Counted from the stretch's first letter, positions 15,038 to 24,705 are shown. The stretch is DNA of 32,280 nt from Saprospirales bacterium (GCA_007693915.1 RECS01000082.1:1-32280), one strand, 5' to 3'. Numbers and translations are program-made. The notes: a model not told the origin generated them from the sequence alone.

Positions 15038-16441
15038 CTACAGCCATTCAAAAAATAAGACAGGGGGTATCAGCATTAACATGGCGACTATACTGAGTAG
15101 TAAAATAAACTTCCAAATCCATTTGAGCCACAAGTGATAAGGAATCTTGGCAATGGCCAGAATACCCATCATCACCCCTGAAGTAGGAACAATCAAATTG
15201 GATATTCCGTCCCCAAGCTGATAAGCGAGCACAGCTGTTTGTCTGGAAAAGCCAAGCAAGTCACTTAATGGTGCCATAATAGGCATAGTTAGTGCTGCCT
15301 GACCGGAACCTGAGGGAACAAAGAAGTTCAGAAAGGACTGCAGTATAAACATCATTTGTACGGAAATATAGGAAGGCAACCCATCTGCCAGACTTGCGGC
15401 GAAATCCAGCATGGTATGAATAATTTTTCCATCCGTTGCCAACACCTCAATTCCCCTTGCAAATCCAATAATCATTGCTGCATACACCATTTCTTCTGCC
15501 CCCTTGACAAAGGAATCAGACGCTTTTTTTACACTGAGTTTTCCCACCACTGCTGCAACTATTGCCAGAGCAAAAAACAAGGCTGAAATCTCTCCAATGT
15601 ACCAGTCGAATTGATTAACCCCTATAATCAGAATAACAATGGCTGCGAGCAAAAGGAATAAGACCAACTTGTGTCTGAGAGTAAAAGCAGTTGTTTGCCG
15701 ATCAAAATCACTCAGATCTCTTTCTTTATCTACAGCATACATGACACTCGACAAAGGGTTTCGACTGATTTTTGTCATATAAGAAAGTACAAACCAAATG
15801 GCTAGGCCGGTAAAAACTGCCCAAACCAGCAAGCGATACTCCCAACCACTAAACACCTGCACCTCAGCAATTCCCTGTGCAATTCCTATAGTAAATGGAT
15901 TCATAAATGCCCCGGCAAATCCCGCTCCTGCACCAATAAAAGGAATAGCTACCCCTGTAATGGAATCATATCCGAGTTTGAGTGCGAGCGGTATAGTTAT
16001 CAAAACAAAAACAATTACCTCCTCACTCATCCCAAAGGTAGCACCTGCGATGGAAAATAAAACAATCAAAAGTGCCATCATCACACCTTTATACCTTGGA
16101 AACCTCTCTGACAATCCTATCATAGACTTGAGACCAGCATTGATAGCTCCCGTAGCCTGTACCACCTTAAAAGCTGCCCCTACAATTAATACAAACGCAA
16201 TAATATTAGCAGCTGAGACCAAGCCCTTAAAGGGCGCCATCAAATAATGCTGTGGTCCTTGAGGATTAGACTCAACTTGGTGATAAGTCCCGGGCACTAC
16301 GACTGTTCTCCCAGTTTCCGTCAGTTCCGTTTCAAATTCACCTGCAGGGATAATCCAGGTCAGTAAAGCAATGAGAAACATAATCGCCAAAACTATAGTC
16401 AGCGCATCAGGAATATAATTCAGCCAGCCTTTCCTTTCCAT
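15038..16441 (-). CDS. YfcC-family membrane transporter
   Basis: The 467-residue protein is an integral inner-membrane transporter with about 11-12 hydrophobic segments. It matches the YfcC / DcuC-like family: N-terminal PDALTIVLAIMFLIALLTWIIPAGEF, then the paired signature FGMSEEVIVFVLITIPLALKLGYDS and GAGAGFAGAFMNPFTIGIAQGIAE, and a C-terminal repeat of the fold around FVPSGSGQAALTMPIMAPLSDLLGFSRQ. Substrates in the family are proposed to be short-chain organic acids, dicarboxylates or basic amino acids; none can be assigned here. Start ATG 16441. A weak TAACTTTA box lies on the minus strand near 16471. It lies 114 nt upstream of the hydratase start, on the same strand, but the hydratase appears to have its own promoter. 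The 138-bp gap to the divergent TPR gene carries no clear operator. Confidence 0.85.
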   Translation of the reverse strand: MERKGWLNYIPDALTIVLAIMFLIALLTWIIPAGEFETELTETGRTVVVPGTYHQVESNPQGPQHYLMAPFKGLVSAANIIAFVLIVGAAFKVVQATGAINAGLKSMIGLSERFPRYKGVMMALLIVLFSIAGATFGMSEEVIVFVLITIPLALKLGYDSITGVAIPFIGAGAGFAGAFMNPFTIGIAQGIAEVQVFSGWEYRLLVWAVFTGLAIWFVLSYMTKISRNPLSSVMYAVDKERDLSDFDRQTTAFTLRHKLVLFLLLAAIVILIIGVNQFDWYIGEISALFFALAIVAAVVGKLSVKKASDSFVKGAEEMVYAAMIIGFARGIEVLATDGKIIHTMLDFAASLADGLPSYISVQMMFILQSFLNFFVPSGSGQAALTMPIMAPLSDLLGFSRQTAVLAYQLGDGISNLIVPTSGVMMGILAIAKIPYHLWLKWIWKFILLLSIVAMLMLIPPVLFFEWL

Positions 16442-16579
16442 ATCGAAAATATTATAAAAAATGAGGTGGTAAAGTTAGAAAAAAAATACAGACCGGCTAA
16501 TATTAAAAAAATTTGTAATTTTATGGCAATATTCGGAGATTTGCATTGGTTATTCTCCTTCATAAGAACTATTTAAAAT

Positions 16580-19500
16580 ATGCCGGGAAAATATATTCGG
16601 ATACTTATCGTCGCTGCTGGTCTTTTGCTTTTTTTTCAAAGTCTTACAGCTCAGAAAACTGCACTTTTTTACGACATAGAACGTCATTATAAAAAGGGTA
16701 TGGAATTTTATGAAAAATCGCTCTTTGGCGCTGCCATTCATGAATTTAGAATGGCGCAGAATCAGGATTTTCCCATACATCGGGAAGCTAATATCCTTTT
16801 GGATGCTCAAGCCAGATTAATGGAGGCAGTAGCTATGGTGAGGATCGGACTACCTGAAGGTGAGCAAAAACTGGTAAGTCTCATCAGGGAAAATCCAAAT
16901 AATCCGGTAAGCATTCAGGCATTACTGGAAATAGCCAATTACCATTACAACAATAACAACCACCGGGAAGCTATTCGATTTTACGAAATGGTGGAAATGA
17001 GTGATTTACCGGAGTCCCTTCGATCGGAAGCTGCCTTTAAGGCGGGATACAGTCATTTTGCCCAAAAGGAATTTTCTCAGGCTATCGGATATTTTTCCCC
17101 CATACTCGACATAAAAGACATCTATTACTACCCTGCCAATTACTATTACGCCATGAGCCAGTATTTTTTGGGCAGAACGGAGCTGGCGCTTGAAGGATTT
17201 CAAAAGGTAAGCAGTTCAGGTTTTTATGGGAGATTGGTACCCTATTACATTGGTGCCATCTATTTTGCGGAGGGAAATTTTGCAAAAACTATCGAACAAC
17301 TAAAGGATCATGCTGGGGATCGCCAATCTAGATATTACGGTGAAATCAATTTACTTTTGGGGCAATCCTATTTTGAAGAAGAAAACTATAAAAATGCCGC
17401 CCGATTTTTACAAAAAGCCTACGAATCCGATCAAGGAACGGATAGCAGAAGCATAAGGTATCAACTTGGTTTTTCTCATTACAGTTTGGGCGATTGTGAT
17501 GAAGCACTTTACCATCTGCAAATGGTTAGTGCAGGAGATGATAAACTCAGTCAAAATGCCAATTTTTATCTGGCGGATTGTTTTTTACGGATAGGAGATA
17601 AAGAGTCAGCGCGAAACGCTTTTGCCAATGCAATGAGAGCAGACTTCAATAAAGAAATTAGCGAAGAAGCACAGTTCAATTACGGAAAACTAAGTGCTGA
17701 GCTGAATTATGACCGAGAGGCCGTTAATATACTTGCAGCTATATCCCCGTCTTCAATTTACCACGCTAAAGCTCAAGAAGTACTGGCTGATGTATTGCTG
17801 TCAAGTAGAGATTACGCCCGATCTATTGAAATTATTGAAAGCGTTGAAAACCCTTCCCCCACTATGCGAAGGGCTTATCAAAGAGTAACATTTAACAGGG
17901 CATTACAACTTTTTCTGGATGATGAGCGAGATGAAGCCAGAAAATACCTTAATAAGTCTCTGGAAAATCCACTCGATATGTCACTTCGTGCACAAGCACT
18001 TTTCTGGAAAGCTGAGATATCACACAGAAATAGGAATTTTACTCAGAGTATAGACGAGCTTAATCAATATTTCGCCATTGCCAGGAATGCCGGACAATTA
18101 CCGGAGAGCTCAAGTATTCCTATAGCCAACTATCTTCAGGGATACAATTATCTTAAATTGGAGCGATACGAAGTGGCATTAGGGTTTTTTCAGGATGCTG
18201 TCTCTTCTATTCGATTAAATACTGTAAATATCAGTGATCCCTATTTGAGAAGGCAGGTTTTGAGTGACGCTATGCTCAGAGCTGGTGACTGCCTGTTTAA
18301 AAATAATCGATATACACAAGCAATGCGCTTTTACAATGATGCAATTGAAATGGGTGAAAGCGGTCATGACTACGCAATTTTCCAGAAAGGACTAATATTA
18401 GGACTTACCGGAAAACCCATTGAAAAAATTATTTTACTCGAAGATTTAGTCGCAAAAATGCCTCAATCACCTTATGCAGATGATGCACTTTTACAGATGG
18501 GAATAACCTTTCAGGAGTTAGGAAGAAATCAGGAGGCTGTAAATGCACTTCAAAGATTGATCACCAATTACGGCAGCACCTCTCCGCTGGCAAATTCGGC
18601 CAGACTCCGATTGGGGTTAATCTACTACAATCAAGGAGACATTGCCAATGCCAAACATCAATACAAAGAGGTATTCAAGAACAATCCTGATAAAAGAGAA
18701 GCTCAAGATGCGATGGCTGCCCTTGAAGAAATTTACATCAACGATCTGGGTCGCCCTGACGACTATTTCCAATTGGTAGAATCTATTGAAGGAATCGACT
18801 TTACTGATTTTGCACGGGATTCACTTTCATTCAGGGCTGCTGAAATGCAGTATATGGCTGGCAATTGTGAAAGGGCAATACAATCCTACAGTGCCTATAT
18901 TTCCTCCTTTCAGAGGGGTGCTTTTTTGACTGAAGCATTTTATAACCGAGGTGAATGTCACTCTATTCTGAGACAATGGGATCAGGCGCTCAATGATTAC
19001 GAGGCAGTATTAAGTAGAGGTCAAAGTCAATACTTTGTAAGAGCACTGGAAAAAGCAGCAGCTATTAGTTTCCACCACTCAGAAGATTTCCACCGGGCTA
19101 TGGAGCATTACAGTTTATTAGAGACTAGAGCAACCAATGAAGAGCAGCGTTTTGAGGCACAGATGGGCACTTTGAGAAGTGCATACAGGATTAAGCATTA
19201 TGAGCAAGTAAAAACTTTTGGTAAAAAAGTAATTGACAATCCTAGATCTGGAGATGAACAAAAAGCAGCAGCTTGGTTCTTTATGGCAAAAATGGACTAT
19301 GAAAGAAAACTCTATGCAGATGCGCTAGAAAAGTTCAATGCAGTAACGCGTCTTACAGAAAACGTTCATGCGGCAGAGGCAAGGTATAAAATTGCCAATA
19401 TTTACCTACTGCAAAACGAAATTGAACTTGCCGGTGAACTTGCCAGATCAGCCGTTCAGGATAATGCTAATTACCCTATTTGGGTTGCGAAAGCTCTTGT

Positions 19501-19714
19501 CCTTTTAGCGGACATACTTGTGATTCAGGGAGATACCTTTAATGCGAGAGCTGCTCTCGCTGCTGTGGTAGAACACTTTGATGAAGACCCTATTCTGGTA
19601 AAAGAAGCTAAAGAAAAACTAGATAAGCTGATTAAAAAGGAAGAAAACCGGGGAGAGGAAAATGAAACGAAAGAGGAGGAAGATGGCTTTTTAAGAGAGG
19701 AGGGGCCGAGATAA
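16580..19714 (+). CDS. Exported tetratricopeptide-repeat protein (about 1,040 aa)
   Basis: The protein begins with a signal peptide (MPGKYIRILIVAAGLLLFFQSLTAQ, cleavage likely after residue 24-25, no lipobox cysteine) and then consists almost wholly of TPR-like helical hairpins from about residue 35 to 1005. Clear units include EFYEKSLFGAAIHEFRMAQ, LLGQSYFEEENYKNAARFLQ, QMGITFQELGRNQEAVNALQ and YNQGDIANAKHQYKEVF. The last ~30 residues are highly charged (LIKKEENRGEENETKEEEDG). It should lie in the periplasm as a scaffold. The start ATG is the only one compatible with the signal peptide. A gene for an outer-membrane barrel follows after 10 nt, so the two probably work together at the envelope. 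Such TPR-plus-barrel pairs recur in Bacteroidota, but I know of no assigned function; PorW/SprE-type T9SS proteins are lipoproteins and look different. Confidence 0.85.
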   Translation: MPGKYIRILIVAAGLLLFFQSLTAQKTALFYDIERHYKKGMEFYEKSLFGAAIHEFRMAQNQDFPIHREANILLDAQARLMEAVAMVRIGLPEGEQKLVSLIRENPNNPVSIQALLEIANYHYNNNNHREAIRFYEMVEMSDLPESLRSEAAFKAGYSHFAQKEFSQAIGYFSPILDIKDIYYYPANYYYAMSQYFLGRTELALEGFQKVSSSGFYGRLVPYYIGAIYFAEGNFAKTIEQLKDHAGDRQSRYYGEINLLLGQSYFEEENYKNAARFLQKAYESDQGTDSRSIRYQLGFSHYSLGDCDEALYHLQMVSAGDDKLSQNANFYLADCFLRIGDKESARNAFANAMRADFNKEISEEAQFNYGKLSAELNYDREAVNILAAISPSSIYHAKAQEVLADVLLSSRDYARSIEIIESVENPSPTMRRAYQRVTFNRALQLFLDDERDEARKYLNKSLENPLDMSLRAQALFWKAEISHRNRNFTQSIDELNQYFAIARNAGQLPESSSIPIANYLQGYNYLKLERYEVALGFFQDAVSSIRLNTVNISDPYLRRQVLSDAMLRAGDCLFKNNRYTQAMRFYNDAIEMGESGHDYAIFQKGLILGLTGKPIEKIILLEDLVAKMPQSPYADDALLQMGITFQELGRNQEAVNALQRLITNYGSTSPLANSARLRLGLIYYNQGDIANAKHQYKEVFKNNPDKREAQDAMAALEEIYINDLGRPDDYFQLVESIEGIDFTDFARDSLSFRAAEMQYMAGNCERAIQSYSAYISSFQRGAFLTEAFYNRGECHSILRQWDQALNDYEAVLSRGQSQYFVRALEKAAAISFHHSEDFHRAMEHYSLLETRATNEEQRFEAQMGTLRSAYRIKHYEQVKTFGKKVIDNPRSGDEQKAAAWFFMAKMDYERKLYADALEKFNAVTRLTENVHAAEARYKIANIYLLQNEIELAGELARSAVQDNANYPIWVAKALVLLADILVIQGDTFNARAALAAVVEHFDEDPILVKEAKEKLDKLIKKEENRGEENETKEEEDGFLREEGPR

Positions 19715-19724
19715 TTTATTTAAC

Positions 19725-21374
19725 TTGACAAAGAAACTTATGCAAAATATAGCTTTTCAAACAGGGATTTTAATTTTCGCTTTAATACTGGGTTTATTGG
19801 GTTTTTCCAATCGCGCCCAAGCTCAGGATTTGCCTTCCGAGCAAATTGAGGTTATCAGGAGTTTTGATGCTCGATTGATGGATGCAGAAAAATTGCGTTT
19901 GCGTCCCGCTCTACCAGGACCTGATACAAGCAGATCAAGAACTTATCAATACCGTCTGACTTCAAGACCATTTGAGGTAACTTACCGGGAGGCAGAAATC
20001 AGACCTATTGCCATGAGAACAGAATCATTACCTGATGGTTACAATGGCTTTCTCAGAGCAGGATATGGCTTTCCAAATTTTCCACTTTTCGAAGCCGGGT
20101 ATTACATTACGGAAAGCAACAATCTATCATTGGGAGTATCTGCAAGTCATCATCAGGCGAGAAAAAAAGATATAGACCATCAGCGCTTCAGAGATACACA
20201 TGTTGGTATTTACGGGCAGTTTGTTATCAATCCGGCTTTGACTTTGTCTGCCGACTTGTCATACGATGTCAATGACTATTACTACTACGCCATTAATTTC
20301 CTTCCCGATACCACTATTGATGAAAATGTATTAAAGCGATACAACAACTTCACTGCCGAAACGCGTCTTTTCAATTCCGAAACTACCTCCAATGGTCTTG
20401 ATTACTTTGCAGGTTTTAAAATCAACCACCTCACAGACAACCGGGCAAGCCGGGAACACAATATAAAGATTGATTTTGGCGGAAAAAAATGGATTAACGG
20501 CAAACATCCGGTTTCTGTAGAAATTATTTTAGATTTTACTAATCTGCGTGATACACTTGTCCGAAATCTAAATAATTTCTCACTGCGTCCTGACTTTACC
20601 TTTATTGGCGATAAGTTTACAGTCAAAGGTGGATTAAATCTCAGTTCAAGTAATGATGAGTTTTTCTTTTTTCCAATACTCCGTGCCGATTATAAACTCG
20701 CTGGACAAACCGTGGTACTTTTTGCAGGCGTGGACGGAGATTTGTATAAAAACAACTACACCAATCTGTCTTCTTATAATCCCTTCATCAACCATAGACT
20801 TGACACGCTTGGCAACAGTCAGAGAACCAAGATTTACGGAGGATTAAAAGGCTTGTATCAAAGTTTTCGTTACTCGGCTGAATTCCGCTATCAATCCATT
20901 GACAGAATGGCATTTTACCTTCCGAACAATGACCTCCAATACCTGTTCGATCCCATTTTTGACGAAACAAAAGTGTATAGCATTGAAGCTACGCTTTCTA
21001 AACAGCTCAATGAGAACATGCACCTTCAGACACATTTGACTTATAATTTCTTCAATTCGGATAATATTGAAGAAGCCTGGCATATTCCAGCCTTTGTGTG
21101 GAACTTTGGTGGACTGTACACCAGTCTTGATAAAAAATTACAGATTAGAGGTAACCTATTTGTTGAAAGTGGGGTGAACTATCGGAATGAGGAGGGAGAA
21201 GCTGAAAGCCTAAAAGGAATGGTCGACCTGAATCTCGGAGCTGACTACTTTTTTACAGAAAACATTGCTGCCTTCGCCAATGTCCAAAATATTTTCAATA
21301 ACAAGCGACAGAGGTGGCTCAATTATCCTTCATTTGGGATAAATGCCCAGGTCGGCGTTTTTGTAAGGTTTTAG
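19725..21374 (+). CDS. Outer-membrane beta-barrel protein (plug-less TonB-receptor-like)
   Basis: A 549-residue protein with a signal peptide (hydrophobic IAFQTGILIFALILGLLGF, cleavage near RAQAQ) and then a long series of alternating, aromatic-rich strands (e.g. GFLRAGYGFPNFPLFEAGYY, LSLGVSASHHQ, LQIRGNLFVESGVNY) ending FGINAQVGVFVRF, with the terminal Phe typical of barrel proteins. It resembles TonB-dependent receptor barrels but has no plug or TonB box. The frame starts at TTG 19725 (MTKKLMQN); an ATG at 19740 would remove the two lysines that suit a signal peptide, so I keep the TTG, with doubt. It follows the TPR gene after 10 nt. Role unknown; a structural or assembly partner of the TPR protein is a guess. 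Confidence 0.75.
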   Translation: MTKKLMQNIAFQTGILIFALILGLLGFSNRAQAQDLPSEQIEVIRSFDARLMDAEKLRLRPALPGPDTSRSRTYQYRLTSRPFEVTYREAEIRPIAMRTESLPDGYNGFLRAGYGFPNFPLFEAGYYITESNNLSLGVSASHHQARKKDIDHQRFRDTHVGIYGQFVINPALTLSADLSYDVNDYYYYAINFLPDTTIDENVLKRYNNFTAETRLFNSETTSNGLDYFAGFKINHLTDNRASREHNIKIDFGGKKWINGKHPVSVEIILDFTNLRDTLVRNLNNFSLRPDFTFIGDKFTVKGGLNLSSSNDEFFFFPILRADYKLAGQTVVLFAGVDGDLYKNNYTNLSSYNPFINHRLDTLGNSQRTKIYGGLKGLYQSFRYSAEFRYQSIDRMAFYLPNNDLQYLFDPIFDETKVYSIEATLSKQLNENMHLQTHLTYNFFNSDNIEEAWHIPAFVWNFGGLYTSLDKKLQIRGNLFVESGVNYRNEEGEAESLKGMVDLNLGADYFFTENIAAFANVQNIFNNKRQRWLNYPSFGINAQVGVFVRF

Positions 21375-21491
21375 GAAATTGGCTTTCTGTGCCCCTATGC
21401 TTGTGTTATGTGGTAGCAGTGCAGAACCAGATGGCGTAGAAAAGCTCTTAAGCCTGCTTAAGCATGTAATAAGTCAAAATGCTTTGAACAC

Positions 21492-22550
21492 TTAAATCTC
21501 AATCATCCCCTCATAATTCTCAGGTTGAATAATATTGACTTCTGGATGTAATAGAATTCCAAATTTTTCCTTGACAACTTTTTGAATCTGTCCACCGAGC
21601 GCAACTATTTCCTCAGGGCGAGCCTCTCCCCTATTTATCAATACAAGGGGTTGCTTTTCATAACAGCCGGCTTGACCAATATTTTTTCCTTTAAAACCGG
21701 ATCGGTCAATCAACCAGGCAGCAGGTATTTTTATCAAGCCTTTCTGTCCCGAAGGAAAAGAAACTATACCGGGATGTTTGCTTTTTAATTCTTGGAACAG
21801 TCTTTCGGAAACTACAGGGTTTTTGAAGAAGCTCCCGGCATTCCCAATAATAGCCGGATCTGGTAGTTTGGACTGTCTTATAAATATCACTGCTTCAAAA
21901 ACATCCTTTACCCCGGGCTTAAATATACCCTTTTTCTTCATATAATCTGCCAAGGCATAATAGCTATAATCTATTAGGTGATTCGATTTAGTGAGCCGGA
22001 GCCATATCTCAGAGATGATAAACTTTCCTTTTAGCTCATTTTTAAATATACTGTCTCTATACCCAAAGCGGCATTCCTCATTATTAAAACAACGAAAAAT
22101 TCCTTCCTTAGGAAAAAAAGCTTTCAGACAAACAAAAACATCTTTGAGTTCAGTCCCATATGCTCCAATATTTTGAATAGGGGCTGCACCCACTTTGCCG
22201 GGAATAAGTGCGAGATTTTGAATTCCGCCCCAGCCTCTTTCAACTGTATCCGCAACCAATTGGTGCCAATTATAGCCCGCACCAATACTAATCAACACAT
22301 CATTATGACTTTCCTTATAGTCAAACTTTTGGATATCTATTTCAATGACCAAACCATCAAAAAAAGCGGGCAAAAGGACATTACTGCCCCCACCGAGAAA
22401 CAAATGCCGGGGATACTTATCTAACAACTCAGGTAAGGCAAATAAATCCGCCTCTTTCTTGACTGACACGAAAGCAAGAGCTCGGCTATCTAGACCAAAG
22501 CTATTGAACCCCTTTAGGGAAAAATTATTCTTAACACTGAGCTCATTCAT
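21492..22550 (-). CDS. murB: UDP-N-acetylenolpyruvoylglucosamine reductase MurB
   Basis: The 352-residue flavoenzyme reduces UDP-GlcNAc-enolpyruvate to UDP-MurNAc in peptidoglycan synthesis. FAD-binding motifs are FLGGGSNVLL (51-60) and NLALIPGKVGAAPIQNIGAYG (112-132). Catalytic residues are present: Arg165 in FGYRDSIFK, Ser240 in GNAGSFFKNP and Glu337 in LHPEVNI. The loop and tyrosine-containing insert of the E. coli-like type I enzyme and the length support type I. Start ATG 22550. It is convergent with the barrel gene; the 117 bp between contain short inverted repeats (CTTAAG pair near 21448-21463; AAGCAT/ATGCTT just after) but no classic terminator. Not in a cell-wall cluster here. Confidence 0.95.
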   Translation of the reverse strand: MNELSVKNNFSLKGFNSFGLDSRALAFVSVKKEADLFALPELLDKYPRHLFLGGGSNVLLPAFFDGLVIEIDIQKFDYKESHNDVLISIGAGYNWHQLVADTVERGWGGIQNLALIPGKVGAAPIQNIGAYGTELKDVFVCLKAFFPKEGIFRCFNNEECRFGYRDSIFKNELKGKFIISEIWLRLTKSNHLIDYSYYALADYMKKKGIFKPGVKDVFEAVIFIRQSKLPDPAIIGNAGSFFKNPVVSERLFQELKSKHPGIVSFPSGQKGLIKIPAAWLIDRSGFKGKNIGQAGCYEKQPLVLINRGEARPEEIVALGGQIQKVVKEKFGILLHPEVNIIQPENYEGMIEI

Positions 22551-22622
22551 TTTTCATCTACTCATTCTGCTACAAAAGTAAAATTCTGACAGCTTAGTGC
22601 TGAATAAAACGAGGAAAACTTT

Positions 22623-22663
22623 TCAAAAAAAACAGGAGTTCAGCTTGGTGCCCAACTCCTGTT
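22623..22663 (-). terminator. Rho-independent terminator of the SusE/F-like gene
   Basis: On the minus strand a perfect 10-bp stem (AACAGGAGTT with AACTCCTGTT; arms 22663-22654 and 22640-22631) around a 13-nt loop is followed directly by a run of eight T. It lies 27 nt after the stop of the gene at 22690-24501. Confidence 0.9.
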
Positions 22664-22689
22664 AATCAATACTAAAATCAAAAAAGTAC

Positions 22690-24501
22690 TTATCTAATTA
22701 CACTTAACCTTTTTCCTGAGAAAAACTGACCATCAGTGATGTGTAAGATATAATTTCCGGTTTGGAGACCACTAACGTCAAAATTTATTTCATTAGTTGA
22801 GCTAAAACTGTAAATGGCTAGTTGTTTACCTGATAAATCATAAACTGAAACTGAAATCTCAGCACCCAAGTCTATTCCTTCAAGTTGAATATTTACAAAA
22901 TTACCAGTTGGATTTGGGAATACTTTAATCTGATCTGGATTTATAAAGTTCTCACGAACAGAAGTAGAGGGACTAAATACGTATTCACCGGTAACTGCAT
23001 TAAATACCACATCATAAACACCAGCTACGGGCTGGATATTAGGCCCATCTTGAGTTGCGGTACCTTCAGGAAAATCTTCTGCACCCCAATTAACCGTCCA
23101 TGCAGTATCTGCTCTGAATTTAACTCCACCATCGTCATCCGGATCGAAATCAAACAATTGTACTCCTGTAGTTGTCCAAATATTCCCATCGTTGGGATCT
23201 TTATCCATAAACCAATCAACAGCACCGCCATCATCTGTATCCGGCCATTCTCCAAAAGGACCTGATCTTCCCACAATACTAATCGAATTAAATTCCTCAA
23301 TTTCATCAAAGAAATAGGCTCCTGTGGTACTGTTAAAATATACGAAATACTCCCCGGCAGGAACAGGAATATTGGGTCCATCCTGGACTGCGGTACCCTC
23401 AGGAAATGTACCGGCACCCCAATTAATACCCCAATCGTTATTCGCTCGGAATTTCATTTCACCATCAGTCAGAACCACTCGGATACTCCACTGAGTTTTA
23501 TCATTAGGATCCTGCTCCATATCGGTATCATCAATCCATCCTCCAGGGGTAGCATCTCCTATAATACTCACGACATCAAACTCTTCTACCAAGAGAAAAT
23601 CATACTCCAGAGTTGAGCTATTGAAGGTTACGATGTACTCCCCTGCTTCATCAACGAAAATATTATCACCATTGGGCACAGCTACTCCTGTAGGAAAAGT
23701 GTCTCCACCCCAGTTTACAGCCCAATCGTTTTCAGCTCTGAATTTTAAATCACCTTCAACTAAATCTACAATACCTCTCCACAAATCTGTGTTATTAGCA
23801 TCTCTTTGGAGGTGAGTATCCTCATCCCATCCTCCAGGAGTTGCATCCCCAATAATGCTGATGGAATCATAACCTACTATTAATTCGAATTCATAATATG
23901 CAGCTTCAACATCAAAAGTAATCGAATACAAACCAGCTTGATCTACCGGAATATTGGGACCATCTAGCTCAGCCTGTCCTTCCGGAAAGTCTTCTCCACC
24001 CCAATTAATCGCCCAATCACCATCCTGCCTAAACTTAATATCCCCAGCCTCAAGCATTATAGTTAGGGAATAAAGAGTAAATGCATCATTAGGGAACATA
24101 AACACATCTCTATCCCAGCCAAATGGCGTTGCGGAACCAATAATACCAATAGTGCCATCATAATCAAAAAAATACTCACCGGTCTCGGAGTTAAAAGTAA
24201 TCAAGTAATCACCTTCAACAACTTGTAAATTAGGGCCATCTTGCTCACCTGTACCGAAAGGAAAACCGGTATCTCCCCAATTCACCTCCCAGTCATCATC
24301 TGCCCGGAATTTTAATTCTCCGTCAACTAAAGCGACTTCAAGGGTCCAAACATTGGGATCTTCATCATCTTGAACCATTGGCGTGCTTGCGTCCCAACCT
24401 TGGGGAGTGGCAGTACCAATGATACCGACAGTAGAAAACTGTCCGTAAGCAGTTGATCCAAAAACTGCTATCATCACAAAAAATAGTAAATGTCGCATCA
24501 T
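22690..24501 (-). CDS. T9SS-secreted protein with five SusE/F-like repeats
   Basis: The 603-residue product has a signal peptide (1-20, AYG|QF), five tandem repeats of about 93-97 residues starting near 25, 118, 214, 311 and 407, and a T9SS type A sorting domain (about 524-603: KVFPNPTGNFVNIQLEG, VYDLSGKQLAIY, LQTGNYILHI, GKRLSVIR). Each repeat opens with IIGxATPxGW, has a central KFRxxxxWxxNWG motif and closes with AGxYxxxFNxxTGEYxF, like the starch-binding immunoglobulin-like/CBM domains of SusE and SusF. It is expected to sit on the cell surface or be released and to bind glycan, perhaps alpha-glucan (inference). Unlike SusE/F it has no lipobox. It is divergent from susC/susD and probably shares their control region. 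Confidence 0.82.
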   Translation of the reverse strand: MMRHLLFFVMIAVFGSTAYGQFSTVGIIGTATPQGWDASTPMVQDDEDPNVWTLEVALVDGELKFRADDDWEVNWGDTGFPFGTGEQDGPNLQVVEGDYLITFNSETGEYFFDYDGTIGIIGSATPFGWDRDVFMFPNDAFTLYSLTIMLEAGDIKFRQDGDWAINWGGEDFPEGQAELDGPNIPVDQAGLYSITFDVEAAYYEFELIVGYDSISIIGDATPGGWDEDTHLQRDANNTDLWRGIVDLVEGDLKFRAENDWAVNWGGDTFPTGVAVPNGDNIFVDEAGEYIVTFNSSTLEYDFLLVEEFDVVSIIGDATPGGWIDDTDMEQDPNDKTQWSIRVVLTDGEMKFRANNDWGINWGAGTFPEGTAVQDGPNIPVPAGEYFVYFNSTTGAYFFDEIEEFNSISIVGRSGPFGEWPDTDDGGAVDWFMDKDPNDGNIWTTTGVQLFDFDPDDDGGVKFRADTAWTVNWGAEDFPEGTATQDGPNIQPVAGVYDVVFNAVTGEYVFSPSTSVRENFINPDQIKVFPNPTGNFVNIQLEGIDLGAEISVSVYDLSGKQLAIYSFSSTNEINFDVSGLQTGNYILHITDGQFFSGKRLSVIR

Positions 24502-24541
24502 AAGAAAACTTGTTATGGTTAAGAAAAATTAATTAGTGTAC

Positions 24542-24588
24542 AATATACACAAAGTTATAAAAAAATTATCTAACTTTGGTGTAATATT
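24542..24588. promoter_or_regulatory. Divergent promoter pair within an imperfect dyad
   Basis: TAACTTTG, an exact -7 consensus, occurs on the plus strand (24571-24578) towards susC and on the minus strand (24557-24550) towards the SusE/F-like gene. The likeness extends beyond the boxes: AATATACACAAAGTTA (24542-24557) matches the reverse complement of TAACTTTGGTGTAATATT (24571-24588) with only two single-base gaps, the arms being 13 nt apart. Inferred leaders are about 120 nt for susC and 40 nt for the minus gene. No -33 TTTG is clear on either side. Confidence 0.55.
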
Positions 24589-24705
24589 TCTGGATTCAAT
24601 TTAAGAATTCATTATGAAAAACTAGTCTATATACCGTATTTCATTTATTACGAATTAATAACAGATTAGTTTTAGTTTTAATGTTATGATAAAAAAATCT
24701 GCTAT

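Noticed and set aside
15798-16247. A 149-codon open frame on the plus strand
   Set aside because: It lies antisense inside the YfcC-type transporter gene; its composition is a mirror of that hydrophobic gene and no promoter supports it.
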